Made by a program: the position numbers and the translations under genes. From Flavobacterium buctense (GTDB lineage: Bacteria > Bacteroidota > Bacteroidia > Flavobacteriales > Flavobacteriaceae), in NCBI RefSeq assembly GCF_014486695.1, contig NZ_JACTAB010000006.1, forward strand, positions 62,001-126,000: a DNA stretch of 64,000 nt, written 5' to 3'. How positions within the stretch are numbered: the stretch's first letter is position 1; every line of letters begins with the position of its first letter. The notes beneath the pieces are model-generated. The model searched no databases and had not been told where the DNA came from. It saw only the letters and a list, made by a program, of their open reading frames with translations. Below are positions 16,554 through 25,846 of the stretch, one piece after another.

Positions 16554-17615
16554 ATGGCCGGAAACAGTTACGGAACACTTTTCAGACTGACTACTTTTGG
16601 AGAATCTCACGGTGAAGCATTGGGCGGAATCATTGATGGTTGTCCGGCAGGAATGACTATTGATTTAGCAGCTATCCAATTAGAGATGCAACGCCGAAAA
16701 CCGGGCCAATCCACTATAGTTACCCAAAGAAAGGAAGAAGATGAGGTGCAATTTCTTTCGGGTATATTTGAAGGAAAAACAACCGGCACTCCAATTGGTT
16801 TTATCATTCCGAATACCAATCAGAAATCTGACGATTACTCTCATATCAAAGACAGTTACCGACCAAGTCATGCCGATTATGTCTATGAAAAGAAATACGG
16901 TATTCGAGATTATCGTGGTGGCGGAAGGAGTTCGGCGCGTGAAACGGCTTGTAGAGTTGTAGCCGGCGCTATTGCTAAACAAGTTCTATGTCATATTAAA
17001 ATCAACGCTTTTGTATCTTCTGTAGGCGATATTTTTATCGATAAACCTTATCAGGATTTGGATTTCAATTTAATTGAAAGTAATGCCGTTCGCTGCCCGG
17101 ATTTGGCCACAGCCGAAAAAATGGAAAATTACATTAAAGAAATCCGTAAAGAAGGCGATACCGTTGGCGGTACCATTACTTGTGTAATTCAAAATGTACC
17201 CATAGGTTTAGGAGAACCGGTTTTTGATAAACTCCATGCCGAATTGGGCAAAGCGATGTTATCCATCAATGCCGTAAAAGGTTTTGAGTTTGGCAGCGGA
17301 TTTTGTGGTGCCAAAATGAAAGGCAGTGAACACAACGACTTATACAACGAAGACGGTTCTACCAGAACGAATCTTTCCGGAGGCATTCAAGGCGGAATTT
17401 CTAACGGAATGGATATTTATTTTAGAGTGGCTTTCAAACCGGTAGCAACTTTAATCCAAAAACAAGAAGTGCTCACCAATCAAAGTACTATAGTAGAACA
17501 ACAAGGCAAAGGCCGACACGATCCTTGTGTGGTGCCAAGAGCCGTTCCTATTGTAGAAGCCATGGCTGCTTTGGTTTTAGCCGATTTTTATTTACTAAAC
17601 AAAACTTATTTATAA
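16554..17615 (+). CDS. aroC: Chorismate synthase
   Basis: A 353-residue cytosolic enzyme converting 5-enolpyruvylshikimate-3-phosphate to chorismate, the last shikimate-pathway step, using reduced FMN. Signatures are [20 protein letters not shown] at the N-terminus, RRKPGQS, and [23 protein letters not shown] with the conserved Arg/Ser FMN-binding region, ending [22 protein letters not shown]. Length is normal. It is monocistronic or reads into the symporter gene 85 bp downstream. The gap there holds a degenerate actgaaaact/gctgagact repeat. Confidence 0.97.
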   Translation: MAGNSYGTLFRLTTFGESHGEALGGIIDGCPAGMTIDLAAIQLEMQRRKPGQSTIVTQRKEEDEVQFLSGIFEGKTTGTPIGFIIPNTNQKSDDYSHIKDSYRPSHADYVYEKKYGIRDYRGGGRSSARETACRVVAGAIAKQVLCHIKINAFVSSVGDIFIDKPYQDLDFNLIESNAVRCPDLATAEKMENYIKEIRKEGDTVGGTITCVIQNVPIGLGEPVFDKLHAELGKAMLSINAVKGFEFGSGFCGAKMKGSEHNDLYNEDGSTRTNLSGGIQGGISNGMDIYFRVAFKPVATLIQKQEVLTNQSTIVEQQGKGRHDPCVVPRAVPIVEAMAALVLADFYLLNKTYL

Positions 17616-17700
17616 AATAGTGATCAGTGTTCCGTAATTGGTGGGCAGTTGAATTAAACTGAAAACTAAGGCTAAAAGCTGAGACTCAAAACCGAATTAA

Positions 17701-18957
17701 ATGGATACAACCCAAACCCAAAAGAAGTCTTTCTTCTCCAATCTTACTGTTCAAATTCTTATTGCCATGGTTATTGGCGCGATTATCGGAATTTTTGTTC
17801 ACAACAATTACAGTCCGGAATCTGCAAAAGAGTTCAGTGGGTATATTAAAATGTTGGCTACTGTTTTTATTCGTTTGGTTCAAATGATCATTTCCCCTTT
17901 GGTTTTTACCACTTTAGTTGTTGGAATTGCTAAATTGGGTGACATTAAAGCCGTAGGTAGAATTGGCGGTAAAGCTTTAGGTTGGTTTTTTTCAGCTTCT
18001 TTAATATCGCTTTTAATCGGAATGTTTTGGGTAAATGTTTTGCATCCGGGAACCGGTTTGCAACTGTCTGACGTAGATGCGGCTTCAGCAGCCGAAGTTA
18101 CTGATAAAACGCAAGTCTTTTCGGCCCAGAATTTTATTGAGCACATCATCCCTAAAAGTATAGTCGAAGCCATGGCTACCAATGAAATATTGCAAATTGT
18201 GATTTTCTCTATTTTCTTCGGATTGGCTGCCGCTTCTATTGGAGACAATGCAAAACCGGTTGTAAATGCTTTGGACAAAACCTCTCACATTATTCTTAAG
18301 ATGGTTAATTATGTGATGAAGTTCGCGCCAATTGGTGTTTTTGGTGCTATAGCCGGTGTTTTTGCTATCAGAGATTTAAACGAGTTGCTGATTACTTATG
18401 CTAAGTTTTTTGGTTCGTTCCTAATTGGCATTTCTTCTTTATGGGTTGTTTTATTACTTATAGGCTACCTGTTTTTAAAAGGTCGAATGACCACTTTGCT
18501 CAAAAGAATCGTAAGCCCATTGATTATCGCCTTCGGAACCACCAGTAGTGAAGCTGTTTTTCCAAAGTTAACCGAAGAGCTAGAACGATTTGGGGTAAAA
18601 GACAGAATCGTTTCTTTTATGTTGCCGCTAGGTTATTCTTTCAACTTAGATGGGAGTATGATGTACATGACATTTGCCAGCATTTTTATTGCGCAAGCTT
18701 ATGGAGTTGACTTAGATATGGGAACACAAATCACCATGTTATTGGTTCTAATGCTTACCAGTAAAGGGATAGCCGGCGTTCCAAGAGCTAGCTTGGTAGT
18801 CGTTGCGGCTACTTGTGGTATGTTTAATATTCCAATTGAAGGTATCGCTTTGATTCTGCCAATTGACCATTTTTGTGATATGTTCCGAAGTGCTACCAAT
18901 GTATTAGGAAATGCAATTGCTACCTCAGTTGTGGGTAAATGGGAAAAAGATAGTTAA
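17701..18957 (+). CDS. Dicarboxylate/amino-acid:cation symporter (DAACS/SLC1 family)
   Basis: A 418-residue inner-membrane transporter. It has eight-helix GltPh-type architecture, the serine-rich tip AFGTTSSEAVFPKL of hairpin HP1, the TM7 motif FNLDGSMMYMTFASIFIAQ and HP2 SKGIAGVPRASLVVVAA. TM8 contains LPIDHFCDMFRSATNVLGNA, whose Asp/Arg line the substrate site. It imports C4-dicarboxylates or acidic amino acids with Na+ or H+. The substrate cannot be told from the sequence alone. Confidence 0.93.
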   Translation: MDTTQTQKKSFFSNLTVQILIAMVIGAIIGIFVHNNYSPESAKEFSGYIKMLATVFIRLVQMIISPLVFTTLVVGIAKLGDIKAVGRIGGKALGWFFSASLISLLIGMFWVNVLHPGTGLQLSDVDAASAAEVTDKTQVFSAQNFIEHIIPKSIVEAMATNEILQIVIFSIFFGLAAASIGDNAKPVVNALDKTSHIILKMVNYVMKFAPIGVFGAIAGVFAIRDLNELLITYAKFFGSFLIGISSLWVVLLLIGYLFLKGRMTTLLKRIVSPLIIAFGTTSSEAVFPKLTEELERFGVKDRIVSFMLPLGYSFNLDGSMMYMTFASIFIAQAYGVDLDMGTQITMLLVLMLTSKGIAGVPRASLVVVAATCGMFNIPIEGIALILPIDHFCDMFRSATNVLGNAIATSVVGKWEKDS

Positions 18958-18985
18958 AAAATTATTTCTTTAATTAAATACTTTA

Positions 18986-18993
18986 TACATTTG
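18986..18993 (+). promoter_or_regulatory. -7 box for the T9SS cargo gene
   Basis: TACATTTG is an exact TAnnTTTG match 27 bp before the ATG of the next gene, so transcription likely starts just upstream of it. Confidence 0.55.
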
Positions 18994-19020
18994 AATTTTA
19001 AAACTTAATAAACTATAAAT

Positions 19021-20079
19021 ATGAAAAAACTTTTACTCTTATCACTTGTTTTGTCTTCTTCTTTTGCCAGTGCTCAGGTACTTCTTGAAGACAACTTCAA
19101 TCTTTTAACAGTAGGTGATATTCCTACTGAAATTACTGGAACTACACCAGGGCAAGGTGATTACTTGTTTTTTGCTTCAAATGGTACTGCTCCAACAACT
19201 ACAGTTAACTCTGCGGTATCCAATGCTCAAATAGTTGCAGAAGGTAACGGAAGTTTAGGATTTCTTCTAGAAGGACCAAACGGAGATAAAGGAAGTCGTT
19301 ATATGTGGAAAGCTGGTTTTCCTGCTATTTGGGCTGCGAGAACTGTTGCAAATGATATAATTGAAGTTGAGGTAGACATCAATCCTGGTGACGGAACTAC
19401 ACTAAGTAGAAATACTTTTGGAGTTTATATTTTTAATCCTGCAGGAAATGTATTAGCCGGTTTTTTTGTTAGAGCTGCAACACGTGAATTGTTTGTAGTG
19501 GCTTACTCTACGCCAACCGGAAATCCTGTTGGAAACTATAATTATGCTTTAGCTGCTGCTCCGGGTATTCAAATACCGGCAAGTGTGTTTAGTAGAATTG
19601 GAGTTTCTTATAATACCGTTACCGGTCAAGTTAGAATTAAAGGACCTGGAATTGCCGCAGCCGGATTGACAGTAAACGGAAGCGCTGTAGGAACTGCTCC
19701 GGATGAAATTGATTTTATCTCTTTCTCAGGAAATACTACTGCATCTCCTAATTCTACTGAGGCTACAATGGTTATGGATAATTTTCTAGTTAAAGCTTCA
19801 GCAACTGATTCTCTTTTAGGTGTTAATGAAGCAAACGAAGTAGCTACGTTCTCGGTTTTCCCTAATCCATCAACAAACAATTTCACTATTACAAGTTCAA
19901 ATAGTTCAACTATCAACGGTGTTGAAATGTTTGATATCAATGGTAGAATCGTGAAATCATTGGAGTTCGATAATCTTTCAAGTGCAGACGTAAATATCGC
20001 TGATTTATCTCAAGGGGTTTACATGCTTAAGATTTCTTCTGACAACGGAAGTGTAACTCAAAAAGTGATAAAACAATAA
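19021..20079 (+). CDS. Secreted protein with T9SS type A sorting domain
   Basis: A 352-residue protein: signal peptide MKKLLLLSLVLSSSFASAQ, then about 250 residues of beta-rich sequence (LLEDNFNLLTVGDIPTEITG..., AARTVANDIIEVEVDINPGDG) resembling a concanavalin/jelly-roll domain without clear catalytic residues. A classical T9SS type A C-terminal domain follows (about 280-352; FSVFPNPSTNNFTI, VEMFDINGRIVKSLEF, LSQGVYMLKISSDNG). The protein is exported by Sec, then moved across the outer membrane by T9SS. Cargo function is unknown. A terminator follows. Confidence 0.9.
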   Translation: MKKLLLLSLVLSSSFASAQVLLEDNFNLLTVGDIPTEITGTTPGQGDYLFFASNGTAPTTTVNSAVSNAQIVAEGNGSLGFLLEGPNGDKGSRYMWKAGFPAIWAARTVANDIIEVEVDINPGDGTTLSRNTFGVYIFNPAGNVLAGFFVRAATRELFVVAYSTPTGNPVGNYNYALAAAPGIQIPASVFSRIGVSYNTVTGQVRIKGPGIAAAGLTVNGSAVGTAPDEIDFISFSGNTTASPNSTEATMVMDNFLVKASATDSLLGVNEANEVATFSVFPNPSTNNFTITSSNSSTINGVEMFDINGRIVKSLEFDNLSSADVNIADLSQGVYMLKISSDNGSVTQKVIKQ

Positions 20080-20097
20080 TTTTACTTTTAAAATACT

Positions 20098-20130
20098 AAA
20101 ACGACTAAGTTTCCTTAGTCGTTTTTTTTA
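20098..20130. terminator. Terminator between the T9SS gene and a small minus-strand gene
   Basis: ACGACTAAG (20101-20109) pairs with CTTAGTCGT (20114-20122) over a 4-nt loop, followed by eight Ts on plus. The right arm overlaps the stop codon of the 45-residue minus-strand gene. Confidence 0.9.
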
Positions 20131-20252
20131 TGCTTGCTGTTCATCATAAAGAAAACAGCCCCAATGATACCAATGATTACTAATGCAAATACGGCTATCA
20201 TAATAAAGGCACCGTTGTCCCATGAATACAGTGGAATGTTTAATGAGGTCAT
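20115..20252 (-). CDS. 45-residue single-pass membrane protein
   Basis: An ATG at 20250-20252 (minus) opens 45 codons to a TAA at 20115-20117. The protein begins MTSLNIPLYSWDNGAF, continues with one hydrophobic helix (IMIAVFALVIIGIIGAVFFMM) and ends with a basic tail NSKHKKND, so it is a typical small inner-membrane protein. A TAATTTTG -7 box lies 22 bp upstream (20274-20281). Its stop codon lies inside the terminator. Promoter, helix and charged tail together argue that it is real. The function is unknown. Confidence 0.6.
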   Translation of the reverse strand: MTSLNIPLYSWDNGAFIMIAVFALVIIGIIGAVFFMMNSKHKKND

Positions 20253-20273
20253 GATTTATCAATTAGAGTTTAT

Positions 20274-20281
20274 CAAAATTA
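20274..20281 (-). promoter_or_regulatory. -7 box for the 45-residue membrane protein gene
   Basis: The minus strand reads TAATTTTG, an exact TAnnTTTG match 22 bp before the small gene's ATG. Confidence 0.4.
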
Positions 20282-20313
20282 ATTGGATAAATCCAATTGC
20301 AGTATGATAATTA

Positions 20314-20736
20314 TCATGCTAAGAATTTTGCCTTAAGTTCAGGCGTCGGAATCATGCAAGATTCTTGTTTGCCATACCATTGGTAGCGGTTTCGGGCTAC
20401 ATAATCGTAAACAGCATTCGAAATAAATTTTGGAATTATACTCAGTATACTTGACCATGTGTAAATTCCACCAAAGTCTTTTACAATATTTAAAACTGCT
20501 TCAGATTTGTAATAGTAAGCCTTTCCGGGTTCATATAAGATAATACTGTCTGTATTTCTAGTGTCAATGCCAAGGTGACTTATAATCTTTAAGCCCAATT
20601 CAGATTGCAAAGGAACAAAACGGAAAACATCTTTTTTATCATGTTTAATCACATATTGCACCGACGAATTGCAAAGATTGCAAACACCGTCAAAGAGGAT
20701 GATTTTTTTATCTTTTGGTAAGTCAGCTATTTCCAT
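20314..20736 (-). CDS. DCC-family thiol-disulfide-oxidoreductase-like protein (DUF393)
   Basis: A 140-residue protein with the defining N-terminal motif ILFDGVCNLCNSSVQYVIKHD (DxxCxxC), then FRFVPLQSELG and SIILYEPGKAYYYKSEAVLNI. The family is named for the Asp-Cys-Cys motif and is predicted to be thioredoxin-like; no reaction is established. A start at 20754 would lie inside mutS2, so I use the ATG at 20736, one base after the mutS2 stop, which suggests translational coupling. Confidence 0.88.
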   Translation of the reverse strand: MEIADLPKDKKIILFDGVCNLCNSSVQYVIKHDKKDVFRFVPLQSELGLKIISHLGIDTRNTDSIILYEPGKAYYYKSEAVLNIVKDFGGIYTWSSILSIIPKFISNAVYDYVARNRYQWYGKQESCMIPTPELKAKFLA

Positions 20737-20737
20737 A

Positions 20738-22906
20738 TTACTTGTTTTGTACAAACTCTAATTGTTCCAAACTCACTTTAGAAGTAAAGACACCATAGTT
20801 CACCACAGCTTTATTCTTCTCAATTTTATCAATAGTACCAATGGCTTTACCATCAACCATTCGAACGCGGTCACCAATTTTCAATATAACTTTAGGCTTT
20901 TCAGCTTCTTGTTTTTGTGCTTTTATTTTCTTTTCTTTCTTTTCTTTTCGAATTTCTTCTACTTTGACTTTGACTTCTTCAACTACTTTCTTCTGGATGA
21001 TTTCGATTTCTTTTTTCTCTTTAACCGTAGCTTTTTTACGTTTGGAATTTTCAATTTCCACTATCTTTAAGAATTCTCCAATCAAGACTTTTTTGTCTTT
21101 GTTATTGAAATACTTCTCCGAAATATCATCTACTTTTTGCCCCATATATATCAAGCGCTGGTTGGCATCGTACAATTCCTGATAACGCTCTAACTTGTCC
21201 TGAATCTTGGCATTGATGCTTTCCATCTTTTTGCTTTCCTCACGGGCTTTGGTTTCCTCTTCTTTAAGGGTTAAAGACGTTTTTTCGAGTTTTGAGCGTT
21301 CTTTTTGCAAAGTGGCAATGGTTTTGTCAAAGCGCACTTTTCCACCTTCAATTTTCTTCTTAGCCCGATTAATCAATCCATACGGAATACCATTTTTTTG
21401 TGCCACTTCAAAAGTGAACGAACTTCCGGCTTGTCCCAAAATCAATTTGTACATCGGTTCCAATGATTTTTCGTCGAAAAGCATGTTGGCATTAGAGGCA
21501 AAAGGCAATTCATTCGCCAAAATCTTTAAGTTGGAATAATGCGTAGTAATAATTCCGAATGCTTCTCGATGATAGAATTCCTCTAAGAAAATCTCCGCCA
21601 AAGCACCGCCCAATTCCGGGTCAGAACCGGTTCCGAATTCGTCTATTAAAAATAAGGTTTTGGCATTACATTTCTTCAAGAAGTAGTTCATATTCTTCAA
21701 GCGATAACTATAAGTGCTTAAATGATTTTCTATCGATTGGTTGTCACCAATGTCGGTTAGGATTCTGTCAAATAAAAACGTTTCGCTTCGTTCGTGTACC
21801 GGAATCAAAATGCCGCATTGCAACATTAACTGTAATAATCCAACGGTTTTCAGCGAAATGGTTTTTCCACCGGCATTCGGACCGGAGATTACTATAATTC
21901 GACTTTGATTATTCAATTCAATGGTCTGTGGAAATGTTTTTTCCTTTTTTTCCAAATTGTTCAAAAACAAAATAGGATGGAAGGCATCTCGAAAGAACAA
22001 TCGTTTTTCTTCTATGATATGGGGCAAAATCGCATTGATTTTACGAGCATATTTGGCTTTAGCCGAAACCACATCAATATCGCTCAGAAAGTCTTGGTAT
22101 AGCTTTAATAAATCTATAAAAGGCCTGATGTCATTCGACAGTTTCTTTAAAATCTTAGTAATTTCTTCGCGTTCCTCGTATTCCAAGTTGCTCAATTCAC
22201 GTGAATAACGCAAAGTAGCTTCCGGTTCAATATAGGCAATGCTTCCTGTTTTGGAACTGCCTAAAATGGAGCCTTTAACTTTGCGACGGTACATCGCTAA
22301 AACGGCTAAAACCCTTCGGTTTTCCACAAAACTTTCTTTAATTTCATCCAAGTAACCTAGACCGTTGTATTGTGTTAATGCCTGACCAAAACTTTGGTTC
22401 ACTTTACCGCGAACGACACTCATATCACGTCGAATATTAATTAAATCTGGCGATGCGTTGTCTTTGATTTCTCCATATTTATCAACGACTTCGTCAATTT
22501 TTTGGATGAGGTATTTGGTGTATTCCACTTGTGAAGCTTTTTCATTCAGCTTTGGGTAATAATCATGGAATTTTTTCATAAACAGCAACAACACATTCAC
22601 GGTTTCTGAAAGTGTGGCTATTTTTCTGAAACTGCCCACTTCCAAGAAGCTGTCTTCTATCGCTAAAAACTTAATGTCGTTAGTGATATTGTCAAATCCG
22701 TGATTGGGAATGGCGTTGTTATTGGTAAAAGAAGATAAGTATTCCGAGGTTTGCAAAAGCGCATCCATTAAGGTTTCCTTGTTTTTAAAAGGAACAATTT
22801 CTAACGCTTTTTGTTTGCCAATTTCAGTATTACAGCGATCTGAAATGGTTTGCAAAATGGTATTAAATTCTAAATCTTTAAGTGTTTTATCTGTAATTGA
22901 TATCAT
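20738..22906 (-). CDS. mutS2: MutS2-type ATPase lacking a recognisable Smr domain
   Basis: A 722-residue protein with MutS2-like core and clamp regions, Walker A GPNAGGKTISLK near residue 341 and Walker B LFLIDEFGTGSDPELGGALAE. A long charged coiled coil (about 520-650) follows. It ends with a small KOW/SH3-like segment (KIGDRVRMVDGKAIGTIDKIEKNKAVVNYG). Typical MutS2 proteins are about 780 residues and end in an Smr endonuclease domain, which I do not see here. MutS2 proteins act on recombination intermediates or collided ribosomes. It is followed by the DCC-family gene. Confidence 0.9.
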   Translation of the reverse strand: MISITDKTLKDLEFNTILQTISDRCNTEIGKQKALEIVPFKNKETLMDALLQTSEYLSSFTNNNAIPNHGFDNITNDIKFLAIEDSFLEVGSFRKIATLSETVNVLLLFMKKFHDYYPKLNEKASQVEYTKYLIQKIDEVVDKYGEIKDNASPDLINIRRDMSVVRGKVNQSFGQALTQYNGLGYLDEIKESFVENRRVLAVLAMYRRKVKGSILGSSKTGSIAYIEPEATLRYSRELSNLEYEEREEITKILKKLSNDIRPFIDLLKLYQDFLSDIDVVSAKAKYARKINAILPHIIEEKRLFFRDAFHPILFLNNLEKKEKTFPQTIELNNQSRIIVISGPNAGGKTISLKTVGLLQLMLQCGILIPVHERSETFLFDRILTDIGDNQSIENHLSTYSYRLKNMNYFLKKCNAKTLFLIDEFGTGSDPELGGALAEIFLEEFYHREAFGIITTHYSNLKILANELPFASNANMLFDEKSLEPMYKLILGQAGSSFTFEVAQKNGIPYGLINRAKKKIEGGKVRFDKTIATLQKERSKLEKTSLTLKEEETKAREESKKMESINAKIQDKLERYQELYDANQRLIYMGQKVDDISEKYFNNKDKKVLIGEFLKIVEIENSKRKKATVKEKKEIEIIQKKVVEEVKVKVEEIRKEKKEKKIKAQKQEAEKPKVILKIGDRVRMVDGKAIGTIDKIEKNKAVVNYGVFTSKVSLEQLEFVQNK

Positions 22907-22925
22907 TCAATCCGTGTCTTTGGTT

Positions 22926-22957
22926 CAAAGTTACAAAGGATAAAATCCATATTGCAA
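22926..22957 (-). promoter_or_regulatory. Promoter of mutS2 (-33 TTG and -7 TAACTTTG)
   Basis: The minus strand has TTG (22955-22957), a 21-bp spacer, then TAACTTTG (22926-22933), 20 bp before the mutS2 ATG. Both elements match the Bacteroidota consensus. It faces the ung promoter divergently. Confidence 0.65.
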
Positions 22958-22967
22958 CAGAAAATAG

Positions 22968-22975
22968 TATTTTTG
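22968..22975 (+). promoter_or_regulatory. -7 box for ung
   Basis: TATTTTTG matches TAnnTTTG 16 bp before the chosen ung ATG (22991). Because it lies inside the longer frame starting at 22952, it argues against that upstream start. Confidence 0.5.
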
Positions 22976-22990
22976 GTAAAATTTTATGAG

Positions 22991-23656
22991 ATGTTAATCA
23001 AAATGCATTCTTCTTGGCATAACCAACTTTCCGATGAGTTTGTAAAACCTTATTTTGAGCAGCTAACAAGCTTTGTTAAAAAAGAATATGCAACCCATAG
23101 GTGTTTTCCAATCGAAAGTCAAATCTTTGCTGCCTTCGACTATTGTCTGTTTGAAAAAGTCAAAGTCGTAATCATCGGTCAAGATCCGTATCACGGTTTG
23201 GGTCAGGCAAATGGATTGTGTTTTTCTGTTTCAGATGGGATTTCGTTTCCGCCATCGTTGGTTAATATTTTTAAAGAAATTCAAACCGATTTAAAGTTAC
23301 CGATTCCTATTTCAGGTAATTTAGAACGTTGGGCCGACCAAGGTGTCTTATTGCTTAATGCCACATTAACCGTTCGGGAAACCGAAGCCGGAAGTCATCA
23401 AAATCAGGGTTGGGAAATATTTACAGATGCGGTAATCCAAAAAATATCTGATACCAAAGAAAGTGTCGTGTTTCTCCTTTGGGGCGGATTTGCCAAAAAG
23501 AAAGGTGCCAAAATCGACCGCAATAAACACCATGTTCTAGAAACCGGTCATCCTTCGCCATTGAGTGCTAATCGCGGATTGTGGTTTGGGAACCAACATT
23601 TCAGTAAAACCAATGCATATTTGAAAAGTATTGGCAGCAATGAAATTCAGTGGTAA
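22991..23656 (+). CDS. ung: Uracil-DNA glycosylase, family 1
   Basis: A 221-residue enzyme that excises uracil from DNA in base-excision repair. It has the water-activating loop VVIIGQDPYHGLGQANGLCFSV (about 60-82), GVLLLNATLTVR, and the minor-groove Leu-intercalation loop GHPSPLSANRGLWFGNQHFSKTN near the C-terminus. Length is normal with this start. A TTG start at 22952 would put the promoter inside the gene. It is divergent from mutS2 and convergent with the next lipoprotein gene (3-bp gap). Confidence 0.95.
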   Translation: MLIKMHSSWHNQLSDEFVKPYFEQLTSFVKKEYATHRCFPIESQIFAAFDYCLFEKVKVVIIGQDPYHGLGQANGLCFSVSDGISFPPSLVNIFKEIQTDLKLPIPISGNLERWADQGVLLLNATLTVRETEAGSHQNQGWEIFTDAVIQKISDTKESVVFLLWGGFAKKKGAKIDRNKHHVLETGHPSPLSANRGLWFGNQHFSKTNAYLKSIGSNEIQW

Positions 23657-23659
23657 AAT

Positions 23660-24250
23660 TTAATTGACGTTGAAATAAAAGTAGCCACCACTATCAAGAT
23701 TAGAAACTGCAGCATTTAAATTGACAATTAGATTTTTAGGTGAATTTTGTGAAACCAATTCCACACTATTGGTGGACGAACTGTTATAACCAAAGGTTAA
23801 TCGGTACTCACCAGCAGTCAACAAAGGAAATCCAACATCATATCGGTAGTATTCTGAAGTACTATCGTATTCGCAAATGGCATAAACGTAAGCCCCATTT
23901 TGAGCCTCTCCGTCATTGATGTCTAATTGGTTGTCATTAACGGTAACCACTTCCCAATCAGTTGCATTTATTTTTCGCTCAATTACGTAGGAGAAAACAA
24001 ATATTGGTGCATTTCCGGTGGTTTTGTAAATGTCCAACAAACTCGATTCTCCCGGTTCCGGAATGTATCTTGCCAAATCGGCTTTCACATATAAATAATC
24101 ACCAACATTGTAAGTGGTTTGCGGTTGAAAAGTAACGATATTGTTACCGCCTTCTACGTAAATGGTTTTGTAAAAAGTATCGTCATTGGTGTCGCAATTG
24201 GTAAATAAGGCGGCGACCAACAATAAGGCTATGTATGATAATTTTTTCAT
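23660..24250 (-). CDS. Hypothetical lipoprotein
   Basis: A 196-residue lipoprotein (lipobox LFTNC at about residue 19). The mature part is beta-rich with many Tyr/Asn (VTFQPQTTYNVGDYLYVKADLARY, YRLTFGYNSSSTNSVELV). I recognise no domain. It lies 10 bp downstream of a beta-barrel gene on the same strand, so the two probably form an operon and may be surface partners. The function is unknown. Confidence 0.82.
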   Translation of the reverse strand: MKKLSYIALLLVAALFTNCDTNDDTFYKTIYVEGGNNIVTFQPQTTYNVGDYLYVKADLARYIPEPGESSLLDIYKTTGNAPIFVFSYVIERKINATDWEVVTVNDNQLDINDGEAQNGAYVYAICEYDSTSEYYRYDVGFPLLTAGEYRLTFGYNSSSTNSVELVSQNSPKNLIVNLNAAVSNLDSGGYFYFNVN

Positions 24251-24260
24251 GTTTTTTGAA

Positions 24261-24830
24261 TTAAAATCGGTAACCTAAATTAAAACCCACTCTGGAAATC
24301 ACATCCGGACTTTGATCACGGTTGGTTAAGTTCGAACCAAATCCGGCTAAAAATTCCAACGCAAATGCTTCTTTGATGTACATTTTGTAACCTAATCCGC
24401 CGCCCAAACCAAAATCGCTATATTTTGATTTTTTGGTGGTGTAATATCCATTTAGATTTTCATCGACTAAACGAACAATTTCCTTGTAATCACCTCCATT
24501 ATAGGAGCCAAATACTTCGGCAAAGTAGAAACTTTTTTTGCCTTTAGACAGTTGGTATCTCACATAAGGATTGAATTCGAATTTTGGAACATTGTTTCGG
24601 TAACCATTATCAAAATCTTCGTTCAATTGATTACTGTCAGAGAAATTGACATTGAAACCCGTAGAGAAATTGCCACCCAAAAAGCGTTCGTAACTCAAAC
24701 TGGCTTTTTGCCAAACTAAAGCCGACAAAACATCGACTCTGAATTCATTTTTCTTATTGTCCAAGGGTGAACTTTCTTGGGCTGATAAAGCCAAGGAAAA
24801 TAACAGCAATAAGCAAAGTATTTTTTTCAT
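24261..24830 (-). CDS. Outer-membrane beta-barrel protein (DUF3575-like)
   Basis: A 189-residue protein with signal MKKILCLLLLFSLALSAQE. Amphipathic strands follow, including ALVWQKASLSYERFLGGNFSTGFNVNF, FEFNPYVRYQLSKGKKSFYFAEVFG and GLGGGLGYKMYIKEAFALEFLAGFGSN, ending in GFNLGYRF with a C-terminal aromatic. The pattern resembles DUF3575-type small barrels. It is the first gene of a two-gene unit with the lipoprotein at 23660. Confidence 0.8.
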   Translation of the reverse strand: MKKILCLLLLFSLALSAQESSPLDNKKNEFRVDVLSALVWQKASLSYERFLGGNFSTGFNVNFSDSNQLNEDFDNGYRNNVPKFEFNPYVRYQLSKGKKSFYFAEVFGSYNGGDYKEIVRLVDENLNGYYTTKKSKYSDFGLGGGLGYKMYIKEAFALEFLAGFGSNLTNRDQSPDVISRVGFNLGYRF

Positions 24831-24896
24831 TACAACTCTTTTTAACGAAACGAATATAGTAAATAAAATAGTCTGTAATTATAAATAATTGAAGAA

Positions 24897-25829
24897 TTAT
24901 TCGAGTGTTAATGCTCCTAAAATTTCTTCATTCATAAATGGACCACCGGGATATTTGGCGGTGTAATCTAAGTTGAGCCAAATATTTCCACGCTCGTCGA
25001 TATGATAATTGATGATTTTATTTTTGCTTTCCAAGGGAAAAAGGATCATTTTAATGGCGTAGTTGATTTTTTCTAAATCTTTTTTATCACCAATATACAA
25101 TTCGGGATAAATATGTCCTTTGGTGTGAATCAGTCGGGTTGTTCCGCCGATAGATTTGATGCAAGCTGCCATGAAAATAGAATGGTCATCACAATCGCCG
25201 GAAAGGTATTGCAGCGACTCGGTTGCTTTGGCAATATAGTCACGACCTTTCGGATCGCTTACATAGTTCCAATTTGTGTTGATTTCTTTAAAAACGGCAA
25301 ACGACTGAATAATGGTAAAGTAATCTTGGTATCCTTTTACCTCTTTAAAATGTTTCGAAGTTGCCATAATGGCAAAGTTTCGAATTTTAGGGTTCTGATA
25401 TTCAATTGCATCTAAAATTTTCGACTTATTGGGAAAAGGTAAAAGTTTGGATATGATAATGTCTTGTGGAAAAGGATCTTCATTCATGGTGTAAATCATG
25501 GTCCGATAATCTTCAAAAACGTTTTTAAATCCGTAGTTACTAAACAAACTTCCGTAAATAATTACTACTAGGTACAGAATAACAGAAATCAAAGTTATTC
25601 TTCGCATTGCTCGTAAAATTAATTGTATAACAAGAAGAATTACAAAAAACAATAGGATTCTGTCCACATGATTAGCCCAATCCAATGTAATTAGGTTGTG
25701 ATGAGCAATAATGAAAATAGGAATGGTAATCAAAATGTTGAGCACAAAAATGATAATTAAATCCCAAGGACTTTTTATCCTGAATTTTTCTTTCAGTTGC
25801 TGATAAGTGAGATTTCCTATTTTGATCAT
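24897..25829 (-). CDS. Membrane protein with C-terminal transglutaminase-like domain
   Basis: A 310-residue protein. Three hydrophobic segments occupy about residues 22-105. The soluble C-terminal domain has a transglutaminase-like Cys/His/Asp set: Cys213 in LSGDCDDHSIFMAACIKSIG, His239 in TKGHIYPELYIG and Asp288 in WLNLDYTAKYPGGPF. Such domains act as cysteine peptidases or amidases, often on wall or surface peptides; the substrate is unknown. It ends a minus-strand operon of four genes (27736 to 24897), 17 bp after the solute-binding-like gene. Confidence 0.82.
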   Translation of the reverse strand: MIKIGNLTYQQLKEKFRIKSPWDLIIIFVLNILITIPIFIIAHHNLITLDWANHVDRILLFFVILLVIQLILRAMRRITLISVILYLVVIIYGSLFSNYGFKNVFEDYRTMIYTMNEDPFPQDIIISKLLPFPNKSKILDAIEYQNPKIRNFAIMATSKHFKEVKGYQDYFTIIQSFAVFKEINTNWNYVSDPKGRDYIAKATESLQYLSGDCDDHSIFMAACIKSIGGTTRLIHTKGHIYPELYIGDKKDLEKINYAIKMILFPLESKNKIINYHIDERGNIWLNLDYTAKYPGGPFMNEEILGALTLE

Positions 25830-25846
25830 ATCGCCAATGGCAAAAG

